From: Salinicola endophyticus
GTDB lineage: Bacteria; Pseudomonadota; Gammaproteobacteria; Pseudomonadales; Halomonadaceae
Length of the DNA stretch: 64,000 bases
Assembly (NCBI RefSeq): GCF_040536835.1
Contig: NZ_CP159578.1
Span: forward strand, 620,001 to 684,000
Direction: 5' to 3'
Under the pieces are notes generated by a model. The model saw nothing but the letters and a program-made list of their open reading frames with translations, had not been told where the DNA came from and did not search any database. This document shows positions 9,257 through 16,327 of this stretch, piece by piece (position 1 is the first letter of the stretch; the number at the start of each line of letters is the position of its first letter). A program made the position numbers and the translations under genes.

Positions 9257-9730
9257 TCAGCCGAGATAGGCGTTGAGCATCCAGACCGTTTTTTCCTGCT
9301 CACGAATGTAGTCGCTCGCCAGCGAGGCGGTGCCCTCGTCGTCGGCGTCGCTGGCCTGCGAGAGAAGGTCGCGCTGAAGCTCGATCAGCACCTGGAGACC
9401 CGTCACCAGCCCGCGCACGCACTGCTTGCCGTCGGAGACCTTGGTGTCTTCCTGGATCTTCGATACCGCGAAGTAGTCGCTATAGGCGTGCAGCGGCTGA
9501 TAGCCCAGGGTCAGGATACGCTCGGCGACCTCGTCGACCTTGGTCAGCAGGTCAGTGTAGACCTCCTCGAACTTGGCGTGCAGCTCGAAGAACTGCTCGC
9601 CCTTGACGTTCCAGTGGTAGCCACGCACGTTCATGTAGAAGATCTGGTAGTTGGCCAGCAGTGCGTTGAGCTTCTCGGCGAGCTGCTCGGCTGCGGATGC
9701 GTGCAGGCCGATGGCGTTGGTATCCGACAT
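9257..9730 (-). CDS. dps: Dps family DNA-binding ferritin-like protein
   Basis: 157 residues, the normal Dps length. Dodecameric mini-ferritins oxidise and store iron using peroxide and protect DNA in stress and stationary phase. The inter-subunit ferroxidase residues are visible: His in GYHWNVKG and Asp/Glu in the helix FEEVYTDLLTKVDEVAER. The N-terminus is short and not Lys-rich, so DNA binding may be weak. ATG at 9730 has GGAGGA seven bases upstream; longer in-frame starts to 9889 lack a site and homology. Single gene with its own terminator. Confidence 0.94.
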   Translation of the reverse strand: MSDTNAIGLHASAAEQLAEKLNALLANYQIFYMNVRGYHWNVKGEQFFELHAKFEEVYTDLLTKVDEVAERILTLGYQPLHAYSDYFAVSKIQEDTKVSDGKQCVRGLVTGLQVLIELQRDLLSQASDADDEGTASLASDYIREQEKTVWMLNAYLG

Positions 9731-9861
9731 GACATTCCTCCTTAAAAAGAGATGGGCGCGACCAAAGTGTATGTCGCCATGTCGTCGCTGCCCAGCCAAG
9801 CCTGGGTATGGCCGGCATAGGCGGCGACTATCCGAGCCGTCTCGGGGAAGAGGATATTCTC

Positions 9862-11004
9862 TCAGGCCCGACCGCGCTCTGCGCGCCACACCCGCGCCAG
9901 GCTGCGGGCGTTGTCCTCCAGCAGGGCGGCGCAGCGGTTCAGTGCGGCGTCGAGGCTTAGCGGCCCGTCGGCGAGGGCGAAGGCGGCGGTGACGCCGTGG
10001 TCGAAGGCCGCCTGCCAGCCTTCGCCCAGGCGCCCGGCCAGCACCACGCTGGGTACCCCGTGCTGCTGTGCGCGCCGGGCGATGCCGATCGGCGTCTTGC
10101 CGGCGAGGCTCTGACCGTCGAGCTGGCCCTCGCCGGTGATCACCCAGTCGGCGTCGGTGAGCAGCGCGTCGAACCCCACCTGTGCCATGACCAGCTCGAT
10201 CCCCGGGCGCAGCTCGGCACCCAGAAAGGCGCGGGCGGCAAAGCCCATACCGCCGGCGGCGCCAGCACCGGGCAGCTCGCGATGGTCCTCGCCGAGGACG
10301 CGGGCGGCGTGGTCGGCGAAGTGCGCGAGTGCGCCGTCCAAGCGCTCGACGTCGGCGTCGCTGGCGCCTTTCTGCGGGCCGAAGATGGCGCTGGCGCCGC
10401 GCGGGCCGAGCAGCGGGTTATCGACGTCGACGGCGGTCTGAACCGTCAAGTTCGCCAGCCGCGGGTCGAGGCCGTCGAGATCGAGTGTCGCCAGTGCCGC
10501 CAGTGCCGCGCCGCCCGCTGGCAGTGGCTGGCCGTGGTCATCCAGCAGGCGGGCGCCGAGGGCCACCAGCATGCCGGCACCGGCGTCGTTGGTGGCGCTG
10601 CCGCCCAGCGTCAGCACCAGGTGACGGGCGCCGGCGTCCAGCGCCGCCAGTATCAACTCGCCGACCCCATGGGTGGTGCTGTGCAGCGCGGTGCGCTCGT
10701 CACGGGTCAGGGCCTGCAGCCCGCTCGCCTCTGCCAGCTCGATGAAGGCGGTGTGAGACTCGGCGATCCAGCCCCAGCTCGCCTCTGCCGGGCGGCCCAG
10801 GGCATCCTGCACCCGCGTGCGGCGGCGCTCGGCGCCGGTGGCCGCGAGCAGGGCGTCCAGCGTGCCCTCACCGCCATCGCCCATGGGGCACTCATGCAGG
10901 CTCGCTTCGGGCCACTCGCGGGCGATGCCGCGGGCCACGGCAGCAGCGGCCTCGCGGGCGCTGAGCGCGTCCTTGTAACTGTCGGGAGCAATGACGATCT
11001 TCAT
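9862..11004 (-). CDS. Glycerate kinase (GarK/GlxK type)
   Basis: 380-residue type II glycerate kinase that phosphorylates D-glycerate in glyoxylate, allantoin or glucarate catabolism. It starts with the family signature KIVIAPDSYKDALSA and contains MGDGGEGT, LGGSATNDAGAGML, AVDVDNPLLG, GAAGGMGF and ITGEGQLDGQSLAGK. GAGGA lies five bases before the ATG at 11004; the in-frame extension to 11274 is not conserved in character. No linked tartronate semialdehyde reductase or glyoxylate carboligase gene is present, so the pathway it serves is not shown by context. Confidence 0.93.
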   Translation of the reverse strand: MKIVIAPDSYKDALSAREAAAAVARGIAREWPEASLHECPMGDGGEGTLDALLAATGAERRRTRVQDALGRPAEASWGWIAESHTAFIELAEASGLQALTRDERTALHSTTHGVGELILAALDAGARHLVLTLGGSATNDAGAGMLVALGARLLDDHGQPLPAGGAALAALATLDLDGLDPRLANLTVQTAVDVDNPLLGPRGASAIFGPQKGASDADVERLDGALAHFADHAARVLGEDHRELPGAGAAGGMGFAARAFLGAELRPGIELVMAQVGFDALLTDADWVITGEGQLDGQSLAGKTPIGIARRAQQHGVPSVVLAGRLGEGWQAAFDHGVTAAFALADGPLSLDAALNRCAALLEDNARSLARVWRAERGRA

Positions 11005-11218
11005 CGAATCCTCGGCTATGGCTGACGGCGTGGGTGCGGCCGTGGGTACAGGCCTGGGCGCAGTGGCGCGACCAGCATAGCGCCGTTCGACGCCCGCGGC
11101 GACGGCCCGGCCCGCGGCAGGGTGAAGGCCGTTTTCAGAAACGCCTAATGGACATGGACCGACGACAGACCAACTGTCATGCTCACGCTGTTCGCCGTTG
11201 CCTCTCGAGGAGAGTGCC

Positions 11219-11836
11219 ATGAAACCATCATCCTGGCGTCGCCGACTGCCCCGCGCGACGCGCTCCAGCCCCACGGGCTGGTTCGTGGTCGGTGCGGTGG
11301 TGGCGCTGACCAGCGGCTGTCAGTCGCTGGCCGCGCCGGAGCCGCTTGCCGCCACTCGCTCGGATTCACTGCCCGCCGCCTGTCAGTGGCCGGCCACCGG
11401 GGAGACCCTGGCCCGCCTGCGTGCCACCCGCCAGGCGCTGGAGCAGCAGGGCTATCAAGTGCTCGATACCGACGCCAAGCTGGGGCTGGTCAGCGCCGAG
11501 CGGCGTACCGCCCAGCCCGGCCTGGGGGCGGTCGACAGCCCCTTCGGGCGTACCGGGTTCTGGGGCGGCTTCGGCCTCGGTGGTAGCCACGGCTACTCGC
11601 TGGGGGTGTTCCAGGGTTTCGGCGGTGGCTACAACACCGACCCGGTGCAGATCGAGCGGGTCTCGGTGGTCACGCCCGAGGCGACCACCTACGTCGACCG
11701 CGATTCGGTGGTGGTCGATCACAACGGCTACCTGATCGATGCGCGCAGCTACAACCAGCCCGGCTTCTGCGCCCAGTTGCGTCAGTCGATCGACTCTCAA
11801 CTGGCGGCCCCGGCCGCGTCAGGAGCAAGCCCATGA
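11219..11836 (+). CDS. Predicted lipoprotein of unknown function, Gly/aromatic-rich
   Basis: 205 residues. A basic N-region (WRRRLPRATR) and hydrophobic stretch lead to the lipobox LTSGC with Cys34, so it should be an anchored lipoprotein. Residues about 50-95 look like a small alpha/beta segment, followed by a glycine- and aromatic-rich stretch (about 105-140), then a beta-rich end with two Cys. I do not recognise a family. GAGGAGA precedes the ATG. It is the first gene of a four-gene run in which every stop overlaps the next start, ending in a NicO metal exporter, so a role in envelope metal handling is inferred from context only. Confidence 0.75.
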   Translation: MKPSSWRRRLPRATRSSPTGWFVVGAVVALTSGCQSLAAPEPLAATRSDSLPAACQWPATGETLARLRATRQALEQQGYQVLDTDAKLGLVSAERRTAQPGLGAVDSPFGRTGFWGGFGLGGSHGYSLGVFQGFGGGYNTDPVQIERVSVVTPEATTYVDRDSVVVDHNGYLIDARSYNQPGFCAQLRQSIDSQLAAPAASGASP

Positions 11837-12246
11837 CCTCACGCTTTCCGCGTATCCCGCGCCTTGGGCTTTCGTTGACGCTGATCCTGCTGCTGGGGCT
11901 CGCCGGCTGCGCGGTGAACCCGCCAGCACAGCCGCGCAGTATCGCCGTCACCGCCAGCGAGGACGCCACCCTGCGCGCGACGCTGGCGATGCTCGCCGAG
12001 CGCGGCTTCGTGATTCGTCAGGCCGACGGCGACCTGCGCCAGATCGATGCGGTGCTCGCCTCGCGCAGCGGCTACGAGATACACGCCGAGGTGACCGGCG
12101 GCAGCCAGCGCCCGCCGGGGCTGGTGCTGCAGAACGGGAATACTTATCTCACCCTGAGCGGTCGCCGCGGCGGCCAGCCGCTGGACGCCGTGTCGCTCGA
12201 TCCGCTGTTCATCGACGTGCAGCGCCGCCTGGGGCTGCTGCCGTGA
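11833..12246 (+). CDS. Predicted small lipoprotein of unknown function
   Basis: 137 residues with a clear lipoprotein signal ending in LGLAGC (Cys26). The mature part of about 110 residues has an alternating pattern (TLRATLAMLAERGFVIRQ, then strands) that resembles the gene before it: both contain a segment of the form LA-x-R-x-ALEQQGYQVLD / LAERGFVIRQAD followed by short beta strands. They may be distant paralogues or share a fold. ATG at 11833 overlaps the upstream stop (ATGA). No named family is recognised. Confidence 0.78.
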   Translation: MTSRFPRIPRLGLSLTLILLLGLAGCAVNPPAQPRSIAVTASEDATLRATLAMLAERGFVIRQADGDLRQIDAVLASRSGYEIHAEVTGGSQRPPGLVLQNGNTYLTLSGRRGGQPLDAVSLDPLFIDVQRRLGLLP

Positions 12247-12995
12247 ACCGCGAGTCGTACGCAGATCAGCGTCATCGGGCTCGGTTGGGGTCGCGCCAGG
12301 GTTTCTTGAGTCAGCGCCTGCAACGGGGCTGGTGCCTGAGCCTGGGCATCGGCTTGGGGCTGAGCATGCTGGGCTGGTCGCCGCTGGCTTCGGCTCATCC
12401 CCACGGCTGGGTCGATATCAGCGTACGCGGTGAGTTCGATGCCCAGGGGCGGTTGGAGGCGCTGCGTCAGCAGTGGCGCATGGACCCCTTCTATAGCCAG
12501 GTGGTGATGGAGGAGCTGGCCAGCGTCGATGACGACAGCAGCATGGCGGTGCGGCTGGATGCCCTGGGCGGCGAGATCCGCAACAATCTCGCCAACCAGC
12601 ACAACCTGACCTGGATCGATCTCGACGGCCGCGAGCTGGCCCAGGCCGAAGTGGTCGACACCAACACCGAGATCGACGGCGAGCGGCTGGTGTTCGAGTT
12701 CGTGCTGCCGCTGGCCCAGCCGGTGGCGCTGGGCGGGCATCTGCTGCGCTACCGCGTCTTCGACCCCACCTACTATATCGAGATGGTCCACGAGGCCAAC
12801 GCCGACGGTTCCCAGCCGCTGCCCGAAGCGCTCACCCTGGATCGTGCACCGCCCGGTTGCACCACGCGTATCGTCAAGGCCAAGCCCGATCCGCAGAAGG
12901 TGATGGAAGCGGCGATGCTCGACAAGAGCGACACCGGCGAGCCCAACCTGGGGCGCTTCTTCGCCGAAACCGGAGAGATTCGATGTCCCGGTTGA
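12243..12995 (+). CDS. DUF1007 family periplasmic protein (ZevA-like)
   Basis: 250 residues starting with GTG that overlaps the previous stop (GTGA). A long basic N-region and hydrophobic helix end near ASA/HPHGW at about residue 50, giving an exported protein whose mature end is the typical DUF1007 AHPHGWVD. Conserved features include WRMDPFYS, FDPTYYIEM and a C-terminal Cys pair. DUF1007 genes usually pair with NicO-type transporters; the ZevAB pair of Haemophilus is tied to zinc. A periplasmic metal chaperone for the next gene is the likely role. The end overlaps the next gene by 13 bases. Confidence 0.87.
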   Translation: MNRESYADQRHRARLGSRQGFLSQRLQRGWCLSLGIGLGLSMLGWSPLASAHPHGWVDISVRGEFDAQGRLEALRQQWRMDPFYSQVVMEELASVDDDSSMAVRLDALGGEIRNNLANQHNLTWIDLDGRELAQAEVVDTNTEIDGERLVFEFVLPLAQPVALGGHLLRYRVFDPTYYIEMVHEANADGSQPLPEALTLDRAPPGCTTRIVKAKPDPQKVMEAAMLDKSDTGEPNLGRFFAETGEIRCPG

Positions 12996-14014
12996 GCCCC
13001 TGGCGCAGCGTGGCGCTGGCCCTGGGCGGCGTGCTGCTCGCCGCTGGAACGATCTATTGGCTCGGCTGGTGGCAGCAGGCGGCGGTGCAGGTGGTGCTGT
13101 GGCAGCGCGACCTCTATCACGCCCTGACCGCGGCGATCACCGCCATCGACCGCGCCCCGGGGCTTACCACCTGGAGCGTGCTGCTCGGCGTCAGCTTCGG
13201 CTACGGCGTCTTCCACGCCGCCGGGCCCGGTCACGGCAAGGTGGTGTTGAGTACCTATCTCGCCTCCCAGGGTGGGGCCTGGCGGCGCGCCATCGTGCTC
13301 TCCGCGCTCGCCTCGCTGCTGCAGGGGCTGGTGGCGATCGCCCTGGTCGCGGTGCTGGTGTTCGGGCTCGGCTGGCTGACCCGTGAGGCGATGGCCAGCG
13401 TCGATCAGGCGGAACTGGCGAGCTTCGTGATGGTGGCGCTGGTCGGGCTGTGGCTGTGCTGGCGCTCGCTGCGCCGGCTGTGGCACTGGCACACCGGCCC
13501 TCGGGGGGCGTCCGCTCACGCTCATGGCCACCATGACGCCCATGAACCGGATCATGATCACGCCGCGGGCTGCGGCTGTGGCCATGACCATCACGTCTCA
13601 CCCCAGCGCGCCCAGACCTGGGGCACGGCGGCGCTGACGGTGCTCTCCATCGGCATTCGCCCCTGCAGCGGCGCGGTGCTGCTGCTGGGCGCCTCGGCGC
13701 TGCTGGATCAATTCGGCAAGGGTGTGGTGGCGGTGCTGGCGATGTCGCTGGGCACGGCGCTGACGGTGTCGTCGCTGGCGCTGGCGAGTGTGCTGGCGCG
13801 GGAGTGGACCCAGCGGCGTCTGGCGCCGCTCTCCGGGCAGCGGCCGTGGGGCGCCTGGGTCGGCTTGGCCGGTGGCGCGGTGATCCTGGCGCTGGGCCTC
13901 TCGCTCACCCTGGCCCAGTGGCAGCAGGGCCCGGCCCCCGGCGCGCCCTTCCTGGGCACGCCGGGGGCGGCCGCGGGCTCGCCGCTGTTGCCGGGGGCAC
14001 ACAGCGCTTCCTGA
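12983..14014 (+). CDS. NicO/RcnA-family nickel/cobalt (or zinc) transporter
   Basis: 343-residue inner-membrane protein with about six or seven helices. The two family signatures are present: FHAAGPGHGK near residue 80 and GIRPCSGA near 225. Between them, residues about 178-204 form a cytoplasmic His/Asp-rich loop with HAHGHHDAHEPDHDH and CGCGHDHH, typical of Ni/Co/Zn exporters. GGAGAG lies just before the ATG at 12983. The metal specificity cannot be settled; with the adjacent DUF1007 gene it may be a ZevB-type zinc system, or an RcnA-type exporter. No RcnR-like repressor is adjacent. Confidence 0.87.
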   Translation: MSRLSPWRSVALALGGVLLAAGTIYWLGWWQQAAVQVVLWQRDLYHALTAAITAIDRAPGLTTWSVLLGVSFGYGVFHAAGPGHGKVVLSTYLASQGGAWRRAIVLSALASLLQGLVAIALVAVLVFGLGWLTREAMASVDQAELASFVMVALVGLWLCWRSLRRLWHWHTGPRGASAHAHGHHDAHEPDHDHAAGCGCGHDHHVSPQRAQTWGTAALTVLSIGIRPCSGAVLLLGASALLDQFGKGVVAVLAMSLGTALTVSSLALASVLAREWTQRRLAPLSGQRPWGAWVGLAGGAVILALGLSLTLAQWQQGPAPGAPFLGTPGAAAGSPLLPGAHSAS

Positions 14015-14056
14015 GAGAGCTTTTACCAAATGCCTGCGCTCGGCAATACGACGTTA

Positions 14057-14113
14057 AAATCGGCCTCAAAATGCTCATTTACCCCATGTAAACTCCGCTT
14101 TTTCGGCCGATTT
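14057..14113. repeat. Nested inverted repeat between convergent genes
   Basis: Outer arms AAATCGGCC (14057-14065) and GGCCGATTT (14105-14113) are perfectly complementary. They enclose a second perfect dyad, TTTAC (14078-14082) / GTAAA (14088-14092). The gap between the NicO stop and the HIT stop (146 bases) is visibly more AT-rich than its surroundings. Could act as a bidirectional terminator or be a dispersed intergenic repeat. Confidence 0.6.
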
Positions 14114-14160
14114 CGCCTGGTCTTGCCTTCGCTCGCCGAATTTGTAAACACCCTCTGAGT

Positions 14161-14586
14161 TCAGTCGACGAGGCCGGCTCCGTGCGCCAACTGTTCGAGC
14201 TCGCCGCGGCGGCTCTCCAGGGCGGCTTCGGTATAGGCGCGCGACTCGCCCTGACCCCAGACCGGCCCCGGCCAGGCGTCGTCCCCGCGGGTGCGCACGA
14301 TCACGTGCAGATGCAGCTGCGGCACCATGTTGCCCAGCGTCGCCACATTGAGCTTGTCACCGCCGTAGTGGCGCATCATCGCTTCGCCCAGGCGCGTGCC
14401 TTCGTGCCAGAGCCGGGCCTGCGCCTCGCTATCGAGGTGGTAGAGCTCGACCACGTCGGAGCGGCGCGGAATCAGGATCGCCCAGGGGTAGCGGGCGTCG
14501 CGGCTCAGCCGCAGCTGGCACAGCGTCAGGTCGATGACGTGCAGGCTGTCCTGTTCGAGGCGCGGGTCGAGGGTGAAGGTCGGCAT
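14161..14586 (-). CDS. HIT-domain nucleotide-binding protein
   Basis: 141-residue histidine-triad protein. Fragments WAILIPRR, LYHLD, LNVATLGNMVPQLHLHVIVR and WPGPVWG follow a proteobacterial HIT subgroup. The HxHxHxx active-site motif reads Q-L-H-L-H-V, so the first His is Gln while the nucleophile-position His is kept. HIT proteins hydrolyse or transfer nucleotides (Ap4A, AMP-amides); the substrate here is unknown. GGAG lies just upstream of ATG 14586; longer starts run into low-complexity sequence. Confidence 0.9.
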   Translation of the reverse strand: MPTFTLDPRLEQDSLHVIDLTLCQLRLSRDARYPWAILIPRRSDVVELYHLDSEAQARLWHEGTRLGEAMMRHYGGDKLNVATLGNMVPQLHLHVIVRTRGDDAWPGPVWGQGESRAYTEAALESRRGELEQLAHGAGLVD

Positions 14587-14795
14587 GTCGGCTCCGGTGG
14601 ATCGGCGGCAGAAAGCGCCTACTCTACGGGCGGCCACGCAGCGACGTCGAGCGCTGCGGCCACGTCGGGGCGGCGGTGGCGGGTAGACAGCGCGCAGCGT
14701 GGGCGCCTCTGCTATGTTGACAGTGGGCCGGCCAGAATCCGGCCTCGGTGGCACCTCGGGCCACTCGCCAACAAACGTTATGGAGGACGACAACG

Positions 14796-14927
14796 ATGAA
14801 ACGACTGATTGCGCTGTCTCTGCTCGCCCTGCTGGGTGCCGGTATCCTGTCCGGCTGCAACACCGTCAGCGGTGCGGGTCAGGACATCGAAGAGGGTGGC
14901 GAAGCGGTACAGGACGCCGCCAACTGA
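14796..14927 (+). CDS. Entericidin-like small lipoprotein
   Basis: 43-residue protein: signal peptide MKRLIALSLLALLGAG, lipobox ILSGC with Cys21, and a short mature part rich in Gly, Glu and Asp (NTVSGAGQDIEEGGEAVQDAAN minus anchors). This is the EcnA/EcnB entericidin pattern (N-T-x-x-G-x-G-x-D-x-x-x-x-G). GGAGGA lies 8 bases before the ATG. Entericidins are small outer-membrane lipoproteins induced in stationary phase or by osmotic stress; the toxin/antidote role proposed in E. coli should not be assumed here, as only one copy is visible. Confidence 0.9.
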   Translation: MKRLIALSLLALLGAGILSGCNTVSGAGQDIEEGGEAVQDAAN

Positions 14928-14935
14928 GGTAAGGG

Positions 14936-14961
14936 GCGTCCGGCGGCGAGCCGCCGGGCGC
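14936..14961 (+). terminator. Strong hairpin after the entericidin-like gene
   Basis: Eleven-base arms (14936-14946 and 14951-14961, loop CGAG), all paired if one G-T wobble is allowed. It starts 9 bases after the stop. Only CTCTGG follows, not a T-run, so termination is likely but not textbook. Confidence 0.5.
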
Positions 14962-15143
14962 TCTGGATGTGCGCGAGTCGTCGCCTTTTCCCGCCGGGGT
15001 AACGATGCGGTTCGTATAGCGCGCCTTGGGGCTATCCCTCCGGTCGTCTTCTCCGCTACGCTCGATCTCTGCGCCCACCCTCAATCACCCACCGAATTTC
15101 GCGCGGTTCGATCCGTGTTTACCGTGGAGAGCTGCGACAGCCG

Positions 15144-15950
15144 ATGACGCCAGATTCACCTCACGCCACGCCCGACGCCGAGCCCTCGCCCGAAGATAGC
15201 GCTGCCACCGCCGCCTACCACGACAGCAGCGAGATCGATCTCGGCGCGCTGCCGGGGCCGCAGGAGCGTCCGGTCTCGATTCTCTTCAACGACACCGCCT
15301 ACGCCACCGTGCTGGCGACACCGGATCAGCTCGAAGCGCTGGCCGTGGGGTTCGCCTTTAGCGAGGGGGTGATCGACCGCTATGCTGATATCGAGTCGCT
15401 TGCCTGTGAGAGCAGCCGCCATGGCCATCGCGTGCGCCTGGGCGTGGCGGCGCGGATCGAACGGCGGGCGGCGGGGCAGGCGCGGGCCACCACCACCACC
15501 AGCGGCTGCGGCGCCTGCGGCGTGCAGGAAGAGTCGCAATTGCTATTCGGGCTGACACGGCTGGTCGCGGCCGCCCCCCCGGCGCCGGCGGCCCTGCGCA
15601 GCGGGCTTGCGGCGCTCCAAGACCGCGCTGAAAGCGGCATGCATTTGGCCCTGAGTTTCGCTGCCGACGGCGAGCTGATCGCCGAGGGGCGCGATATCGG
15701 CCGTCACAATGCCCTCGACAAGGTGATCGGTGAGGGGCTGCGCCAGGGCCGTCAGGCCGCCTGGGCGATGACCTCGAGCCGCTGCAGCCTGGAACTGGTG
15801 CAGAAGAGTGTCCGCGCGGGCATCGCGACCCTGGCGACGCTCTCCTATCCCTCGCGCCTGGCGGTAGAAGTGGCGCGTGCCTGCAATCTCACCCTGATCA
15901 ACTGCCATCGTGGCCGTCAGCTCGAACTGTTGAGTCGCGGCGACCGCTGA
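15144..15950 (+). CDS. fdhD: FdhD, sulfurtransferase for formate dehydrogenase maturation
   Basis: 268 residues (E. coli 277). FdhD carries sulfur from the cysteine desulfurase IscS to the molybdenum-bis-MGD cofactor of formate dehydrogenases. The persulfide-carrying Cys pair lies in SGCGACG (Cys122, Cys125). Family landmarks LAVGFAFSEGVI, DIGRHNALDKVIG and TSRCSLELVQK are intact. The gene lies 377 bases upstream of a FdhF/YdeP-type enzyme on the same strand, its probable client. The start lacks a strong Shine-Dalgarno site, so a slightly different start is possible. Confidence 0.94.
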   Translation: MTPDSPHATPDAEPSPEDSAATAAYHDSSEIDLGALPGPQERPVSILFNDTAYATVLATPDQLEALAVGFAFSEGVIDRYADIESLACESSRHGHRVRLGVAARIERRAAGQARATTTTSGCGACGVQEESQLLFGLTRLVAAAPPAPAALRSGLAALQDRAESGMHLALSFAADGELIAEGRDIGRHNALDKVIGEGLRQGRQAAWAMTSSRCSLELVQKSVRAGIATLATLSYPSRLAVEVARACNLTLINCHRGRQLELLSRGDR

Positions 15951-16327
15951 TCCATTCGACCCGTTCGACCCGCTAGTCTGACCCGCTGGCTCCATGCCGA
16001 TCCACCATGCCGATCCCTCGGCCCGGGCCGCCGCCCTCAAGCGCGCCGCCGCGGGGCCGATAAGCCATGCCTTGACGCCTTAAGTGGTGGCTGTATCGAC
16101 AGCCACTAGTTAGCGGGCGTACTATGCTTTCGTATTATACTTTGGTATTAACCTTAGGCTTTGGTATTGAGCGATGCCCGGGTGCCGGGCGCGATCCAGT
16201 GCCGAACGCCCGCGCGGTCCGACCGCCAGCCGGTCTCGCCCAGCCTCCGAGGCGATCTCCCGTCAGCGCGTGCCGCGCGAGCGCTGATGATCCGGCCGAC
16301 GCACGCCTTCACGCAGCAAGGAACCCC
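15951..16327 (+). promoter_or_regulatory. 377-base leader region before the molybdoenzyme, with hairpin and AT-rich repeats
   Basis: No gene is supported here, although one in-frame ATG (16124) extends the downstream frame without family resemblance. A perfect hairpin GTGGCTGT-ATCG-ACAGCCAC occupies 16087-16106. It is followed by an AT-rich stretch with three direct copies of CTTT(C/G)GTATT at 16127-16136, 16140-16149 and 16159-16168, the first followed by a TATTAT that could be a -10 element. This is the likely promoter/operator of the molybdoenzyme gene. Confidence 0.5.

Noticed and set aside
16124..16327. N-terminal extension of the molybdoenzyme from ATG 16124
   Set aside because: Reads through the AT-rich repeats and has no family resemblance; a ribosome site (AAGGA) directly precedes ATG 16328.
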